From positions 1-64,000 of the forward strand of contig NZ_JAQSIO010000003.1 in NCBI RefSeq assembly GCF_028649455.1: 64,000 nt of DNA, written 5' to 3'. Positions 27,003 to 37,782 of the stretch are shown one piece after another. Under the pieces are notes generated by a model, which saw nothing but the letters and a program-made list of their open reading frames with translations, ran no database searches and was not told the DNA's origin. The stretch is from Curvibacter microcysteis. Its GTDB lineage: Bacteria > Pseudomonadota > Gammaproteobacteria > Burkholderiales > Burkholderiaceae_C. The first letter of the stretch is position 1; each line of letters opens with the position of its first letter. A program made the position numbers and the translations under genes.

Positions 27003-27872
27003 TCAGGGGATGCGTCGGAAAAACGCGTCGTACAGGGTCAGCAGGGCCGGGAATTCCAGCGCGAAGCGCGGGCGGTTCACAAAATAGGCCTCGCCAGTCA
27101 CGGCGTAGAACTCATCCAGTGCCTCGGCGGCATAAGCGTCCAGCCAGGGCTGGGCCTGGCCAAAGCGCTCGGCGCGGATGACTTGCTCGCGAAAATCCTC
27201 CCAGGCCGGGGTCAGCACCGCCAGCCAGGCCTCGCGGGACGCGCGAGCCAGCGATTGACCCAGAAAGCCCGGCGGCAGGGGCGGGCAGCCATCGGCCTGA
27301 CCATCGGCCAGGTCCATCTTGTGCAGGAACTCGTGGATCACCACGTTGTAGCCTTGCTCGGCTGAATCGGCGGCAGCTTGCACCTCGGGCCAGGACAGCA
27401 TCACCGGGCCACCATGCATGGCTTCGCCCGCCAGTTCTTCCTGCCATTCGTGCACCACGCCGTCCTCGTCCACCTGCTCGCGCCGTGCCACGGCCAGGCC
27501 GGGATGCAGCACGATGCCGACAAAGTCGCCGTACCAGGTTTGAACTGGCGTGGGGTCGTTCAGGTGCAGCAAAGGCAGGCAGGCCTGTTGGGCGACCGTG
27601 AGGGCCATGACATCGTCCACAGCGAGGCCGTGGGCACCATGGAACTCTTTGTGTGCCAGGAAGGTGGCGCTGTGCTGGCGCAGAGCTTGTTGTTCCTCTG
27701 AGCTCAGTCCATGCATGAAGCGTTGGGTGCTCCAGACGCTTTGCCACAAGGTGTCTGGAATGGGGGGCGGTGCCGCCCCGAGCCAGGGCCGGGCAAGGGC
27801 CAGCCCCAGCAACTGCCTCAGGCGGGCCCAGGGGCTCGGGGCGGTCAGCGGTGCTGGTGAGCCAGTCGTCAT
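27003..27872 (-). CDS. mtfA: Zinc metallopeptidase of the MtfA (M90) family
   Basis: The 289-residue protein carries the zinc motif NVVIHEFLHKMD (His-Glu-Phe-Leu-His), an upstream GPVMLSWPEVQ segment and a late AEALDEFYAVTGEAYF that supplies a further Glu. E. coli MtfA is a cytosolic peptidase that binds the Mlc repressor and so influences glucose uptake. The start ATG at 27872 overlaps the lpxH stop (ATGA), so these two genes are probably coupled. The frame extends upstream, but only inside lpxH. Confidence 0.9.
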   Translation of the reverse strand: MTTGSPAPLTAPSPWARLRQLLGLALARPWLGAAPPPIPDTLWQSVWSTQRFMHGLSSEEQQALRQHSATFLAHKEFHGAHGLAVDDVMALTVAQQACLPLLHLNDPTPVQTWYGDFVGIVLHPGLAVARREQVDEDGVVHEWQEELAGEAMHGGPVMLSWPEVQAAADSAEQGYNVVIHEFLHKMDLADGQADGCPPLPPGFLGQSLARASREAWLAVLTPAWEDFREQVIRAERFGQAQPWLDAYAAEALDEFYAVTGEAYFVNRPRFALEFPALLTLYDAFFRRIP

Positions 27873-28681
27873 GTTGGCTTGAGCGGGCCCGACGCGCAGG
27901 CCTGGGCGGGGCTCAGGCGCTGGCATTGACCGGTTGCCAGGTCCAGGCGCAGCACTTCAGCGCGCGCTGGGCTGGCCGCCAGGTCCCAGTCGCTGAGCAC
28001 TTCGCGGTACAGGCCATCACCCAGGTCATGCCGGCGCGGGCGGTGGGTGTGGCCGTGGATCAGCGTTTGGGCTTGGGCCGCTTGCAGCCAGGCGCGCGTG
28101 GCGTCGGTATCCAGGTCGGCGTAGGTGGCGCCTGAGCGCTTGCGTGCCTCGCTGTCTTGGCGCAACTGCCGCGCAAAGGCTTGGCGCTCGGCCAGGGGGC
28201 GGGCCAAGAAGGATTTCTGCCAGTCGTGGCGCCGCACCTGAGCGCGAAAGCGCAGGTAGTCGTGGTCGTCCAGACACAGTGCGTCACCGTGGCTCAGCAG
28301 CCAGGCAGGGCCGTTGGCACTGCGCAGGCAGGTGGGGTCACTCAGCGGGTGCAGGCCAGAGGCTGCCAGAAACCGAGATCCCAGCAAGAAGTCGCGGTTG
28401 CCCGCCATGAAAAACATCGGGCGCAGTGAGGCAGCTTGTTGCAACACGCGCTGGCATTGCGCTTCGAAGCTGTCAGGGGTGGCCGCGTCGTCGCCCACCC
28501 AGACCTCGAAAATATCACCCAGCAAGAACAGCGCATCGGCCGGGGTGTGAAGCAGGAACTGCTGCCAGGCCTCGAAGGTTTGGGGCTCGGTGGGGTGAAG
28601 GTGCAGGTCGGAAATGAAATCGACCGTGCGCCAGCCAGTGGGTGCAGCAAGCACCACGGGCTGAGGCACGGTCGAGGGCAT
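27869..28681 (-). CDS. lpxH: UDP-2,3-diacylglucosamine diphosphatase
   Basis: The 270-residue metallophosphatase cleaves UDP-2,3-diacylglucosamine to lipid X in lipid A synthesis, at the inner face of the cytoplasmic membrane. Its calcineurin-like motifs are all present: FISDLHLH, LLGDIFEVWVGDD, MAGNRDFLLG, LLSHGDALCLDD and LIHGHTHRPRRH. The ATG at 28681 is preferred over a TTG two codons upstream. It follows ppiB on the same strand after 19 bp and overlaps mtfA. Confidence 0.95.
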   Translation of the reverse strand: MPSTVPQPVVLAAPTGWRTVDFISDLHLHPTEPQTFEAWQQFLLHTPADALFLLGDIFEVWVGDDAATPDSFEAQCQRVLQQAASLRPMFFMAGNRDFLLGSRFLAASGLHPLSDPTCLRSANGPAWLLSHGDALCLDDHDYLRFRAQVRRHDWQKSFLARPLAERQAFARQLRQDSEARKRSGATYADLDTDATRAWLQAAQAQTLIHGHTHRPRRHDLGDGLYREVLSDWDLAASPARAEVLRLDLATGQCQRLSPAQACASGPLKPT

Positions 28682-28700
28682 GAACAAGTCAGGCCGACGC

Positions 28701-29207
28701 TTACAGCGCCACGGCCTTCTCGATCACCACGTCGTCCTTGGGCACGTCGTCATGGAAGCCCTTGCGGCCGGTCTTGACAGCCTTGATCTTGTCGACCACT
28801 TCGGTGCCTGCCACCACCTTGCCGAACACGGCATAGCCCCAGCCAGAGGAGGTGGGGGCGGTGTGGTTCAGGAAGCCGTTGTCGGCCACGTTGATGAAGA
28901 ACTGGGCGGTGGCCGAGTGCGGCGCATTGGTGCGCGCCATGGCCACGGTGTAGTTGTTGTTCTTCAGGCCGTTGTTGGCTTCGTTGTCGATGGCCGCATC
29001 GGTGGGCTTTTGTTCCATGCCGGGGGCAAAGCCGCCGCCTTGGATCATGAAGCCGGGGATGACACGGTGGAAGATGGTCTTGTCGTAGTGACCCTTCTTC
29101 ACGTAGTTGAGGAAGTTTTCGGCGGACTTGGGCGCTTTTTCAGCGTCGAGTTCCAGCGTGATCACGCCGTAGTCCAGGATGTGCAGTTCGACTTGGGGGT
29201 TGCTCAT
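28701..29207 (-). CDS. ppiB: Cytoplasmic cyclophilin-type peptidylprolyl isomerase
   Basis: The 168-residue protein has the cyclophilin core without a signal peptide. Active-site residues lie in [17 protein letters not shown] (about 50-66), and the substrate-site block [13 protein letters not shown] follows near 98. It catalyses cis-trans isomerisation of prolyl bonds in the cytoplasm. An AAGGAA site precedes the start. It follows the exported paralogue, and the ppiA-ppiB-lpxH order is common in betaproteobacteria. Confidence 0.95.
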   Translation of the reverse strand: MSNPQVELHILDYGVITLELDAEKAPKSAENFLNYVKKGHYDKTIFHRVIPGFMIQGGGFAPGMEQKPTDAAIDNEANNGLKNNNYTVAMARTNAPHSATAQFFINVADNGFLNHTAPTSSGWGYAVFGKVVAGTEVVDKIKAVKTGRKGFHDDVPKDDVVIEKAVAL

Positions 29208-29225
29208 GAGCGTTCCTTGAGGGGT

Positions 29226-29819
29226 TTATTTGATTTGGGTGGCGGCCGTGATGGTGACGGGCGTTTGGGGCACGTTTTGGTGCGGACCCTTGTTGCCTGT
29301 GGGCACGGCCTTGATCTTGTCGACCACGTCCATGCCGCTGACCACCTTGCCGAACACGGCGTAGCCGTAGCCATCCGGGTTGGGGGCGTTGAGCATGGCG
29401 TTGTCCACCACGTTGATGAAGAACTGGGCCGTGGCCGAGTTCGGGTTGCCGGTGCGGGCCATGGCAATGGTGCCCCGGTCATTCTTGAGGCCACCGGAGG
29501 TTTCCAGCGCAATGGGGCTGCGGGTGGCCTTTTGGTTCATGTCGGCCGTGAAGCCACCGCCCTGGATCATGAAGTTGCCCATGACGCGGTGGAACACGGT
29601 GCCTTCGTAGTGCTTGTCTTTGACGTACTGCAGGAAGTTCTCGACCGTCTTGGGTGCCTTGTCTGGGTACAGCTCCAGCACGATGTCGCCGGCGCTGGTG
29701 CTCAGCTTGACTTGGGGGGCGGTCTGGGCTTGGGCCAGGCCCGTGCTCAGGGCCAGAGCGCTTGCCAGAACCGAGCCAATCAGGGCACGGCGGGCAGGCC
29801 AAATAGAGCTCAGCATCAT
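29226..29819 (-). CDS. ppiA: Periplasmic cyclophilin-type peptidylprolyl isomerase
   Basis: The 197-residue protein repeats the cyclophilin core of the next gene ([30 protein letters not shown]) but adds a signal peptide ([18 protein letters not shown]). It should fold periplasmic and outer-membrane proteins. The start overlaps the stop of the L,D-transpeptidase gene by 4 bp; a second ATG follows at once (29816). Confidence 0.94.
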   Translation of the reverse strand: MMLSSIWPARRALIGSVLASALALSTGLAQAQTAPQVKLSTSAGDIVLELYPDKAPKTVENFLQYVKDKHYEGTVFHRVMGNFMIQGGGFTADMNQKATRSPIALETSGGLKNDRGTIAMARTGNPNSATAQFFINVVDNAMLNAPNPDGYGYAVFGKVVSGMDVVDKIKAVPTGNKGPHQNVPQTPVTITAATQIK

Positions 29820-31078
29820 CCAATCACTCCTTCAAAAAAGATTCGCCACTGCTGGCCTTGTCGCAGCCAGTACTGGCGTTTGGTGGTCCCGCGCTTGCTG
29901 CCGGTGACCAGTTCGCCAAAGGTTACCACCATCGTTTCTGCGCTGTCAGACCAGCGCAAAAGGGACAGGTCCTTGATCTCGAAGCCCCGACCTGCGGCTT
30001 GCTTGATCTCTTGCTGCAGGGTCGGTGTCCATTCGGCCAGGCTTTTGCCGTAACTGTTGAAGTCCGGGGTGTAGTAGCCCAGCAAGCGAGGCACGTCACC
30101 GGCCGCTTTGGCCGCTTGCCAGCCGTTGAACACCTCTTCAAAACCTTTGCTGGCAGCGCGCGCCTGGGCGGGGGGCACCCACTGCAGGCTGGGGGCGATC
30201 ACCACCGGTGTGGCGCGCACCTCGACCGTGGCCAGCAGGCGCTGCAGGTCGGGGTTGGCCATGACCACGCAGCCGTCGGTGGACTGTGGCGCACGCGCAA
30301 ACTGCGAGGGCGGTGTGCCATGCAGCCAGATGCCGCTGCCAGTTTTACCCCGGCGGCTGTCGTAAGGGTTGGGGTAATTGATGGGCAGGGCGCCGGCGCC
30401 GTAGAAGTCTTTCAGCGTGCGCGGGTCCAGGTTGCTCGTGATGAAGTACACGCCCAACGGGGTGCGTTGGTCGCCTTCAGTGCCTTTTTCGATGCCCAGC
30501 TTGCCCACCGAGATGTAGTAGTCGGCAATCAGTTTCGGACCCTGCGGGCCGTTCTCGAACAGGTACAGGCGTGCACGCGAGGTGTCGACCGCGATGGCGT
30601 GGCGATGCCGAGCCGACAAGGACACAAACTGGGAGGGCACTGTTTGTGCGGGCGGACGTTCGCTCAAGGCCTTCAGGCGCAGACGGGCCTCTTCACGCAG
30701 GTCTTTGAGCTGGGCTTCGGCGGCACGTGCCGTGGTGTCTGGAACATCGCCCGCCGTGCGCAGGGGCCGGGTCTGGGCCGTGAGCAAGTCACCGTGCACC
30801 AGTTGAGCCAACTGAAAATTAGGGTGTTCTTGCACCAAGGCGTCGGCCAGGCGCAGCGCTTCGCGGCTGCGACCCGCCCCGATCAGGCGGTAGATTTCGA
30901 TCAGTCGTGCTTCAGCCTGGCCGTCGCGCAGGGCGGCGGGCGAATTGAAGGCATTGCCGCTGACCGCTTTGGCCCGAGGCTGTGCGGCCAGCACCGAACC
31001 GCCGAACAGGCTCAGGCCGATCAGCCAACTGGCGGTCGCACCCAGCAGGGCGCAGCGTGCAAAAAAAGGTCGATTCAT
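29816..31078 (-). CDS. Exported L,D-transpeptidase (YkuD) with C-terminal NTF2-like domain
   Basis: The 420-residue protein starts with a signal peptide ([15 protein letters not shown]). A helical region follows (about 40-150), then a YkuD domain (about 155-300) whose active site is [20 protein letters not shown] followed by Cys at about residue 270. The Asp replaces the usual His or Arg after Ser-Thr. The last 115 residues form an NTF2/SnoaL-like domain, as in Cds6-type proteins, similar to the end of the upstream TPR protein. Such enzymes cross-link peptidoglycan or attach proteins to it. The ATG at 31078 gives a proper signal peptide. Confidence 0.9.
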   Translation of the reverse strand: MNRPFFARCALLGATASWLIGLSLFGGSVLAAQPRAKAVSGNAFNSPAALRDGQAEARLIEIYRLIGAGRSREALRLADALVQEHPNFQLAQLVHGDLLTAQTRPLRTAGDVPDTTARAAEAQLKDLREEARLRLKALSERPPAQTVPSQFVSLSARHRHAIAVDTSRARLYLFENGPQGPKLIADYYISVGKLGIEKGTEGDQRTPLGVYFITSNLDPRTLKDFYGAGALPINYPNPYDSRRGKTGSGIWLHGTPPSQFARAPQSTDGCVVMANPDLQRLLATVEVRATPVVIAPSLQWVPPAQARAASKGFEEVFNGWQAAKAAGDVPRLLGYYTPDFNSYGKSLAEWTPTLQQEIKQAAGRGFEIKDLSLLRWSDSAETMVVTFGELVTGSKRGTTKRQYWLRQGQQWRIFFEGVIG

Positions 31079-31169
31079 GGTCGCAAGCCAGGCGCGGCCC
31101 CCCCAGGCCAGCAACCCCAGCCTGGCGGCAGGGGGGCGGGCGCAGACGGCACCGGGCCCGGTCAATCGA

Positions 31170-32267
31170 TCAGCCGCCAGTGGACTCGCGCACGATCACC
31201 CAGCGGTCGCCAGCCTTGGCCAGGTCCAGCGTCTTGCGGCTGGACACGTTCAAGGTATCGGCGCTGTATTCCTGGCGGAAGCGTGCCGTGGCTTTGCCTC
31301 CCGTGACGCTGACCGACAGGTCGTGCAGCTTCACATTGATGCGGGCCTTGCCCAGAATGCGGGCGCGGCGCTCGTCTTCCCAGGCCTTGCGGTTCATCTT
31401 GCCCGGCGGATCAAACTCCTTGCCGTAGGCGGCCAGGTAGCCCGACACATCACGTGCCGACCACACCGTGGCCCAGTGGCGCACGGCGGCTTCCACGTCC
31501 TTCTCGGCGCCGGTCGCGGCGCTGGCGGCGGCTGGCGCGGGTGCGGGCGCTGGGGCTGGGGCTGGCGTGGCAGCGGGTGCAGCCGCTGCGGGAGCCGCTG
31601 CCGCGGGGGCTGGAGCCGGAGCCGGAGCGGGGGCTGGGCTGGGCGCTGGGGCTGCAGGCGCGGGCGCTGGTTTGGGCGCTGCGGCCACGGGCGCCGGCGC
31701 CGGTGCCGGGCTGGTGGCCGGCTTGCTGCCTGGCTTGGCCGTTGGCGTGAACAAGTCGCGGATCAGGGCCAGCTTGGGCTGGATGGCCGCGTTGTTGCCG
31801 CTGTCGAGTTGCAGGGCCTTGCTGTAAGCCTGGCTGGCCAGCTTGGCATAGACATCACCCAGGTTCTCGTGGGCGGTGGCGTAGCTGGGGTTGGTTCGGA
31901 TGGCCATTTCCAACGCGGTGCGGGCCTTGTCGTACTGGTTCTGGCTGGCGTAAAGCACGGCCAGGTTGTTGTACGGTTCGGGCAGCTCCGGGAACTCTTG
32001 CGTCAGCGCCGTGAAGGTGTTGATCGCGTCATTGGGTTTGCCCGCTTCGGATTGGATCACCCCCTTGATGAACCGCATTTGCGGGTCCTTGGGCTTGCCG
32101 GCCAGGTATTGGTCGGCACGGGTCAGGGCTTCGGACGTTTTGCCGGCCCGCAGCAACTGGGTGACGTCGCCATAATCGTCGGCGTGCGCCCCGAAGGAAG
32201 CACCCATCAGGGCGGCCAGGGCCAGCATTCGAAGGCGGGCGGGAACGGTGCAGCGAGCTTGAGTCAT
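31170..32267 (-). CDS. Exported TPR protein with Ala/Pro linker and NTF2-like domain
   Basis: The 365-residue protein has a signal peptide ([16 protein letters not shown]), about three TPR repeats (residues 35-165), a low-complexity Ala/Pro linker (about 185-255) and a C-terminal NTF2/Cds6-like domain of about 105 residues beginning [20 protein letters not shown]. The same domain ends the downstream L,D-transpeptidase, and the two genes are 91 bp apart on one strand. This suggests a joint periplasmic or cell-wall role, with the linker spanning peptidoglycan. The Ala/Pro coding repeat makes plus-strand 31500-31740 look like a repeat array. Confidence 0.82.
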   Translation of the reverse strand: MTQARCTVPARLRMLALAALMGASFGAHADDYGDVTQLLRAGKTSEALTRADQYLAGKPKDPQMRFIKGVIQSEAGKPNDAINTFTALTQEFPELPEPYNNLAVLYASQNQYDKARTALEMAIRTNPSYATAHENLGDVYAKLASQAYSKALQLDSGNNAAIQPKLALIRDLFTPTAKPGSKPATSPAPAPAPVAAAPKPAPAPAAPAPSPAPAPAPAPAPAAAAPAAAAPAATPAPAPAPAPAPAAASAATGAEKDVEAAVRHWATVWSARDVSGYLAAYGKEFDPPGKMNRKAWEDERRARILGKARINVKLHDLSVSVTGGKATARFRQEYSADTLNVSSRKTLDLAKAGDRWVIVRESTGG

Positions 32268-32452
32268 GGAGCCTCGTGGGGTTTGCGCGATGGCAAGCGC
32301 TGACAGGGGCGCTTATACTGGGGCGGATTGTAGCCGAGGGGTCTGCCCGTTTTGCATTGCGGTCAGCGGCGCTGCAATACCCCCTTTCTTCCTGTTTTTT
32401 CGAGCTTGCCCGGCCCATGAGGTCGAGGCATCGCCGTCCGCCAAAAAAGCCC

Positions 32453-33832
32453 ATGAGCCTGCGCATCTACAACACGCTGACGCGTGATCTGCAAGCGTTT
32501 TCCCCGATCGAGCCTGGTCATGTCCGCATGTACGTTTGTGGCATGACCGTGTACGACCTTTGCCACCTGGGGCATGCCCGCTCCATGGTGGCTTTTGACG
32601 TGGTCCAACGCTGGCTGCGCGAGTCCGGTTTTCGGGTCACTTACGTGAGAAATATCACGGACATTGACGACAAGATCATCCGACGGGCGGTGGAAAACGG
32701 TGAGACCATCCGCTCCCTGACCGACCGCATGATCGACGCCCTGCACCAGGACGCCGACGCCCTGGGCGTGCAGCGCCCCACCCACGAGCCCCGTGCCACG
32801 GAGTATGTGCCGCAGATGCTCAGCATGATCGGCCGCCTCGAAGCCAAGGGCTTGGCTTACCGCGCCGGCAATGGCGACGTGAACTACGCGGTGCGCAAGT
32901 TCCCCAGTTATGGCCGCTTGAGTGGCAAGTCGCTGGACGAACTGCGCGCCGGTGAGCGCGTGGCGGTGGACGACGGCAAGCTGGACCCGCTGGACCCGGT
33001 GCTCTGGAAGAGCGCCAAGCCCACCGAGCCCGCAGACGCCAAGTGGGACAGCGAGTTCGGCGCGGGCCGACCGGGCTGGCACATCGAGTGCTCGGCCATG
33101 GCCTGCGAACTGCTGGGTGAGACCTTTGACATCCATGGCGGCGGCGCTGACCTGCAGTTCCCGCACCATGAGACCGAGATCGCCCAGAGTGAAGGCGCCA
33201 GTGGCAAGACTTTCGTCAACACCTGGATGCACAACGGCTTCATCAACATCGACAACGAGAAGATGTCCAAGAGCTTGGGCAATTTCTTCACGATCCGCGA
33301 TGTGCTGAAGGCGTTCGATGCCGAGACCGTGCGGTTTTTTGTGGTGCGCTCGCACTACCGCAGCCCTTTGAATTACAGCGACGCCCATTTGCAAGACGCC
33401 CGCAACGCCTTGCGCCGCCTCTACACCGCGCTGGATCAGGTGTCGGCTGAGCCAGAGGCCGTGATCGATTGGACAGGCCCTTACGCTGCGCGCTTCAAGG
33501 CGGCCATGGATGAAGACTTTGGTACGCCCGAGGCCGTGGCCGTCCTGTTTGATCTGGCCACCGAGGTCAACAAAACCCGTTCACCGGTTCTGGCTGCGCA
33601 GTTGCGCGCTCTGGGCGGCTGCCTCGGCTTGCTCCAGGGGGACCCTAAAGCTTTTTTGCAGGCTGGTGCCAGCCTGGACGACGATGCCATCCAGCAGCTG
33701 ATCGAACAACGGGCTCAAGCCAAAAAAGGCAAGGACTTTGCGGAGGCTGACCGCATCCGCAACGAGTTGCTGGCCCAAGGCATTGTGCTCAAGGACGGCT
33801 CCGACGGCACCCGCTGGGAGATGGCTTCGTGA
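32453..33832 (+). CDS. cysS: Cysteinyl-tRNA synthetase
   Basis: The 459-residue class I synthetase charges tRNA-Cys. The HIGH motif is [15 protein letters not shown] (about 36-50), and KMSKS is exact in [12 protein letters not shown]. Zinc ligands are the Cys in YVCGMTVYD, the Cys in WHIECSAM and the His/Glu in [10 protein letters not shown]. The C-terminal helical domain binds the anticodon. The ATG at 32453 precedes the typical [11 protein letters not shown] start; the open frame further upstream reads through the promoter region of the divergent TPR gene. Confidence 0.97.
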   Translation: MSLRIYNTLTRDLQAFSPIEPGHVRMYVCGMTVYDLCHLGHARSMVAFDVVQRWLRESGFRVTYVRNITDIDDKIIRRAVENGETIRSLTDRMIDALHQDADALGVQRPTHEPRATEYVPQMLSMIGRLEAKGLAYRAGNGDVNYAVRKFPSYGRLSGKSLDELRAGERVAVDDGKLDPLDPVLWKSAKPTEPADAKWDSEFGAGRPGWHIECSAMACELLGETFDIHGGGADLQFPHHETEIAQSEGASGKTFVNTWMHNGFINIDNEKMSKSLGNFFTIRDVLKAFDAETVRFFVVRSHYRSPLNYSDAHLQDARNALRRLYTALDQVSAEPEAVIDWTGPYAARFKAAMDEDFGTPEAVAVLFDLATEVNKTRSPVLAAQLRALGGCLGLLQGDPKAFLQAGASLDDDAIQQLIEQRAQAKKGKDFAEADRIRNELLAQGIVLKDGSDGTRWEMAS

Positions 33833-33903
33833 GCGCTTTGTTGTTCAAGCCCCGTGGCCTGTGGCTTGGGTTAGCGCTGTCCGCGATGGGGATGGGCTGA
33901 TTC

Positions 33904-34596
33904 ATGCCGTCCACCCCTAAGAAAGTGGCCCCGCCCGCGGTGGCCCAGGTGCCATCGAACGCCTTGGCGGCAGAGGTGTTCACGCCCGACTACTGGCAGG
34001 ATGCCTGCAAGCACCTGGTCAAAAAGGACCGGGTCATGAAGCGGCTCATTCCGCAGTTTGGTAATGCCTGCCTGCAAACCCGTGGGGATGCCTTCACCAC
34101 CCTGGCCCGCAGCATCGTCGGCCAGCAGATCTCGGTGAAGTCGGCCCAGTCGGTTTGGACGCGTCTGACCGCGCTGCCCAGCAGCATGACGCCGGCCAAT
34201 GTGCTCAAGCTCAAGGTCGACGACATGCGTGCCGCTGGCCTGAGTGCGCGCAAGGTCGAGTACCTGGTGGACCTGGCGCTCAACTTTGACGCGGGCTCGG
34301 TGCACGTCAAGGCGTGGGAAGAGATGCCTGACGAGGACATCATTGCCGAATTGATCGCCATCCGAGGCATTGGCCGCTGGACTGCCGAGATGTTTTTGAT
34401 CTTCCACTTGATGCGGCCCAACGTGCTGCCGCTCGATGATGTGGGTTTGATCAAAGGCATCAGCGACAATTATTTTTCAGGCGATCCTGTCAGCCGCAGC
34501 GATGCGCGCGAGGTCGCTGCGGCCTGGGCGCCGTATTGCAGCGTGGCAACTTGGTATATTTGGCGCTCGCTGGACCCCCTGCCGGTCGCCGCTTGA
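33904..34596 (+). CDS. AlkA-type DNA-3-methyladenine glycosylase II
   Basis: The 230-residue helix-hairpin-helix glycosylase removes alkylated bases. The hairpin is [18 protein letters not shown] at about residues 151-168, and the catalytic Asp follows in PLDDVGL (178-179). The N-terminal DNA-binding helices include [16 protein letters not shown]. No methyl-acceptor Ada domain is fused. It lies 71 bp after cysS and shortly before accA; the three may be cotranscribed. Confidence 0.92.
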   Translation: MPSTPKKVAPPAVAQVPSNALAAEVFTPDYWQDACKHLVKKDRVMKRLIPQFGNACLQTRGDAFTTLARSIVGQQISVKSAQSVWTRLTALPSSMTPANVLKLKVDDMRAAGLSARKVEYLVDLALNFDAGSVHVKAWEEMPDEDIIAELIAIRGIGRWTAEMFLIFHLMRPNVLPLDDVGLIKGISDNYFSGDPVSRSDAREVAAAWAPYCSVATWYIWRSLDPLPVAA

Positions 34597-34690
34597 GTGC
34601 GGCGCAGGGGCCTTGCGGCCTGCCCTCGGGGCGAGCCGCCGCACCGCACCAGCCACAGGGGCTGGCGGTGGAAACCACAGGAGAATGACG

Positions 34691-35668
34691 TTGGCGAAAA
34701 AAACCTTTCTTGATTTCGAGCAGCCGATTGCCGAACTCGAAACCAAAATCGAAGAACTGCGCTACGTGCAAAACGAGTCGGCGGTCGACATCTCTGAAGA
34801 AATCGATCAGCTGAGCAAAAAGAGCCAGCAGCTCACCAAAGACATCTACAGCGATCTGTCGCCTTGGCAGATCACAAAAATTGCCCGCCACCCCGAGCGT
34901 CCCTACACGCTGGACTATGTGCGCGAGCTGTTCACCGACTTCATCGAGATGCACGGTGACCGCCACTTTGCCGACGATCTGAGCATCGTGGGCGGTTTGG
35001 CGCGTTTCAATGGCCACGCCTGCATGGTGATTGGTCAGCAAAAAGGCCGTGACACCAAAGAGCGCGGTCTGCGCAACTTCGGCATGAGCAAGCCTGAGGG
35101 CTACCGCAAGGCCCTGCGCCTCATGAAGACGGCTGAAAAGTTCAAGCTGCCGGTGTTCACCTTTGTTGACACCCCAGGCGCCTACCCCGGCATCGACGCT
35201 GAAGAGCGCTGTCAGTCCGAGGCCATTGGCCGCAATATTTTCGAGATGGCGCAGCTCGAAGTGCCCATCATCACCACCATCATTGGTGAAGGCGGCTCGG
35301 GCGGCGCATTGGCCATCTCCGTGGCCGACCAGGTTTTGATGCTGCAGTACTCGGTGTACTCGGTGATCAGCCCGGAAGGCTGTGCTTCGATTCTGTGGAA
35401 GACCAGCGAACGAGCCCAGGACGCAGCCGATGCCCTGGGCATCACTGCGCACCGCCTCAAGGCTTTGGGCCTGGTCGACAAGATCGTCAGCGAACCCGTG
35501 GGTGGCGCTCACCGTGATCCCAAGCAGATGGCCGCCTTCCTCAAGCGCGCCCTGAATGACGCGTGGCGCCAGTTGGCTGACCTGAAGCCCAAAGAGCTGG
35601 TGGACCGCCGGTACGAGCGCCTGCAAAGCTATGGCCGCTTCTCGGACACCAAGGCCGACAGCCGCTGA
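34691..35668 (+). CDS. accA: Acetyl-CoA carboxylase carboxyltransferase subunit alpha
   Basis: The 325-residue protein forms the carboxyltransferase with AccD and makes malonyl-CoA for fatty acid synthesis. Family blocks are [46 protein letters not shown] and [15 protein letters not shown] at 34691 is likely the true start: AGGAG ends 7 bp before it, whereas the ATG at 34685 lies only 1 bp from that site. The gene ends in a strong terminator. accD is not in the window. Confidence 0.95.
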   Translation: MAKKTFLDFEQPIAELETKIEELRYVQNESAVDISEEIDQLSKKSQQLTKDIYSDLSPWQITKIARHPERPYTLDYVRELFTDFIEMHGDRHFADDLSIVGGLARFNGHACMVIGQQKGRDTKERGLRNFGMSKPEGYRKALRLMKTAEKFKLPVFTFVDTPGAYPGIDAEERCQSEAIGRNIFEMAQLEVPIITTIIGEGGSGGALAISVADQVLMLQYSVYSVISPEGCASILWKTSERAQDAADALGITAHRLKALGLVDKIVSEPVGGAHRDPKQMAAFLKRALNDAWRQLADLKPKELVDRRYERLQSYGRFSDTKADSR

Positions 35669-35710
35669 GCCCCGCCCGGTTGCCAGAGGCCATTTGGGTC
35701 TCCAGCTCAG

Positions 35711-35738
35711 AACGCCTGCCCTTCGTGGCAGGCGTTTT
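35711..35738 (+). terminator. Rho-independent terminator after accA
   Basis: Perfect 10-bp stem (AACGCCTGCC with GGCAGGCGTT, arms 35711-35720 and 35727-35736, loop CTTCGT) followed by TTTT. It lies 42 bp past the accA stop. Confidence 0.9.
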
Positions 35739-35843
35739 GCTTTGGGGTCCTGGGCAGCACCTAGGGGCTTTGATTGACGTTTTGTCGCAATCTCGGCATA
35801 AGCTTTGCTCTGCGTTCGTCCCCACACAACACAGAGGAAGTTC

Positions 35844-37700
35844 ATGGCCCTCCTAAAAACACTGCGCGGACAGATTTTGGTGGCATCGGTCGGTAGCCTC
35901 GTGGTGGGCTTGCTGGCGCTGACCTTGTCCAACTACCTCACGGCCCGCAGTCGGGTCATGGCGGGTCTCATTGAAGAGAGCCAGGCGACGGCGCAAAGCC
36001 ATGCGCAGACCATCGAGGAATGGGCCAAGGCCCGGGCCTTGTTGGTCAAGGCCTCCACGGCTGCGGTGGACGATGCCGAACCCGCCAAAGCCTTGCTGAT
36101 GATTCAGAACGCGGGGGAGTTCTCCACCGCCTACTTTGGGTATGCCGACAAACACTTCGTGTTTGCTCAGCCGCGCAACTTGCCGGCTGACTACGACCCC
36201 ACCGCCCGACCTTGGTACCGCCAGGCCGCGGCAGCGGGCAAAGGCGTGGTCACGCCGCCCTATGTGTCGGCCTCCGACCAGCAACTGGTGGTCACCTTTG
36301 CGGAGCCAGTCATGGCCGGCGGCCAGCTGAAGGCTGTGGCCGCGGGCGATGTGTCCATGCAGGCGGTGGTGGCCAACGTGAAGTCGATTCAGCCCACGCC
36401 AGCGAGTTTTGCCTTTCTGGCCAGTGCCGACGGCAAGGTGATTGCCCATCCCGATGCCGCCCTGACCCTCAAGCCCCTGTCGGATTTGGCCCCGGGTCTG
36501 AGCAGCGAACTGCTGCAAAAGGCGATTGGCGCCAAAGACCTGCTGCCTGTGGCGGTCGGCGGGCGAGACCGGTTGCTCACCGTGGTGCCGGTCGCGGGCA
36601 CCACCTGGCATTTGGTGGTGGCGCTGGACGAGTCCGAGGCCCTGGCGCCCATGCGCAGCCTGCTGGCATCTTCCGTGGTGGCGGGCATCGTGGTGTTGGC
36701 CGTGGCCACGTTGCTGCTGGGCTGGGGGTTGTCCAGCCGCTTGGCGCGCTTGAGTCAGTTGCGTGACGCCATGCGGGAAGTGAGCTCGGGTGACGGTGAC
36801 CTGTCCCGCCGCATTGATACCTCCGGGCATGACGAACTGGCGGACATTGCCAGCAGCTTCAACAGCTTTGCCAGCAAGCTCTCCGTGGTGCTGGCGCAAA
36901 TCCGCGACGCCAGCGGCTCGGTTCGACTGGCGTCGGAAGAGATTGCCACTGGCAACCAGGACTTGAGCAGCCGCACCGAGTTGACGGCCTCGAGTTTGGA
37001 AGAAACCTCCAGCTCGATGCAGCAACTCACCGACACCGTGCGCGGCAATGCCGAGGCCACCTTGCAGGCCAACCAGTTGGTGGCCCAGGCCTCGACTGTG
37101 GCGGAGCAGGGTGGGGCGGTGGTGGGCCAGGTGGTGCAGACCATGGAGCAGATCAACGCCGCCTCCAAGAAGATCGCCGACATCATCGGCGTCATCGATG
37201 GCATTGCCTTCCAAACCAACATCCTGGCCCTGAACGCTGCCGTTGAAGCGGCCCGCGCGGGTGAGCAGGGCCGCGGCTTTGCGGTGGTGGCGGGGGAGGT
37301 GCGTTTGCTCGCCCAGCGCAGTGCCCAGGCGGCGCGTGAGATCAAGGACTTGATCTCCACCTCGGTGGACCGGGTGGACGATGGCGCGCGCCTGGTCCAA
37401 AACGCCGGCAGCACCATGAGCGACATCGTGACGGCCGTGCAGCGCGTGGCACGCATCATGGCCGAGATCCAAAGCGCCACCAGCGAGCAAAGCAACAGCA
37501 TCGGCGAGATCAGCCAGGCGGTGAACCATTTGGACCAGATGACCCAGCAAAACGCTGCCCTTGTCGAGCAAAGCGCGGCGGCGGCCTCAAGCCTCAAAGA
37601 TCAATCGGTGCGCTTGTCTAGCGTGGTGGGCGAGTTCAAGCTGGCCCACCAGGACGGGGGCGGTCGCTCGCGCTCCCTGCAACTGGGCTCCTCAGTCTGA
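35844..37700 (+). CDS. Methyl-accepting chemotaxis protein with dCache sensor
   Basis: The 618-residue chemoreceptor has a first transmembrane helix at about 10-30, a periplasmic double-Cache region (about 35-270; includes [11 protein letters not shown] and [15 protein letters not shown]), a second helix near 275-297, HAMP, and a complete signalling domain. The hairpin tip is intact ([37 protein letters not shown]). The DPTARPWY string is the dCache ligand-pocket motif found in receptors for amino acids, organic acids and purines. There is no CheR/CheB-tethering pentapeptide at the C-terminus. A GAGGAAG site precedes ATG 35844. Confidence 0.95.
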   Translation: MALLKTLRGQILVASVGSLVVGLLALTLSNYLTARSRVMAGLIEESQATAQSHAQTIEEWAKARALLVKASTAAVDDAEPAKALLMIQNAGEFSTAYFGYADKHFVFAQPRNLPADYDPTARPWYRQAAAAGKGVVTPPYVSASDQQLVVTFAEPVMAGGQLKAVAAGDVSMQAVVANVKSIQPTPASFAFLASADGKVIAHPDAALTLKPLSDLAPGLSSELLQKAIGAKDLLPVAVGGRDRLLTVVPVAGTTWHLVVALDESEALAPMRSLLASSVVAGIVVLAVATLLLGWGLSSRLARLSQLRDAMREVSSGDGDLSRRIDTSGHDELADIASSFNSFASKLSVVLAQIRDASGSVRLASEEIATGNQDLSSRTELTASSLEETSSSMQQLTDTVRGNAEATLQANQLVAQASTVAEQGGAVVGQVVQTMEQINAASKKIADIIGVIDGIAFQTNILALNAAVEAARAGEQGRGFAVVAGEVRLLAQRSAQAAREIKDLISTSVDRVDDGARLVQNAGSTMSDIVTAVQRVARIMAEIQSATSEQSNSIGEISQAVNHLDQMTQQNAALVEQSAAAASSLKDQSVRLSSVVGEFKLAHQDGGGRSRSLQLGSSV

Positions 37701-37782
37701 CAAGCGCTGGCATCTCCACCGCCGTCCTGGGGGGGCGCGCCGGCCTGGCATGGGGCGGCAGGGCTGCTATAAACGCCAGCCC

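Noticed and set aside
31500-31745. Short repeats suggesting a tandem array or CRISPR
   Set aside because: They encode the Ala/Pro linker of the minus-strand TPR protein; unit length is irregular and there are no unique spacers.
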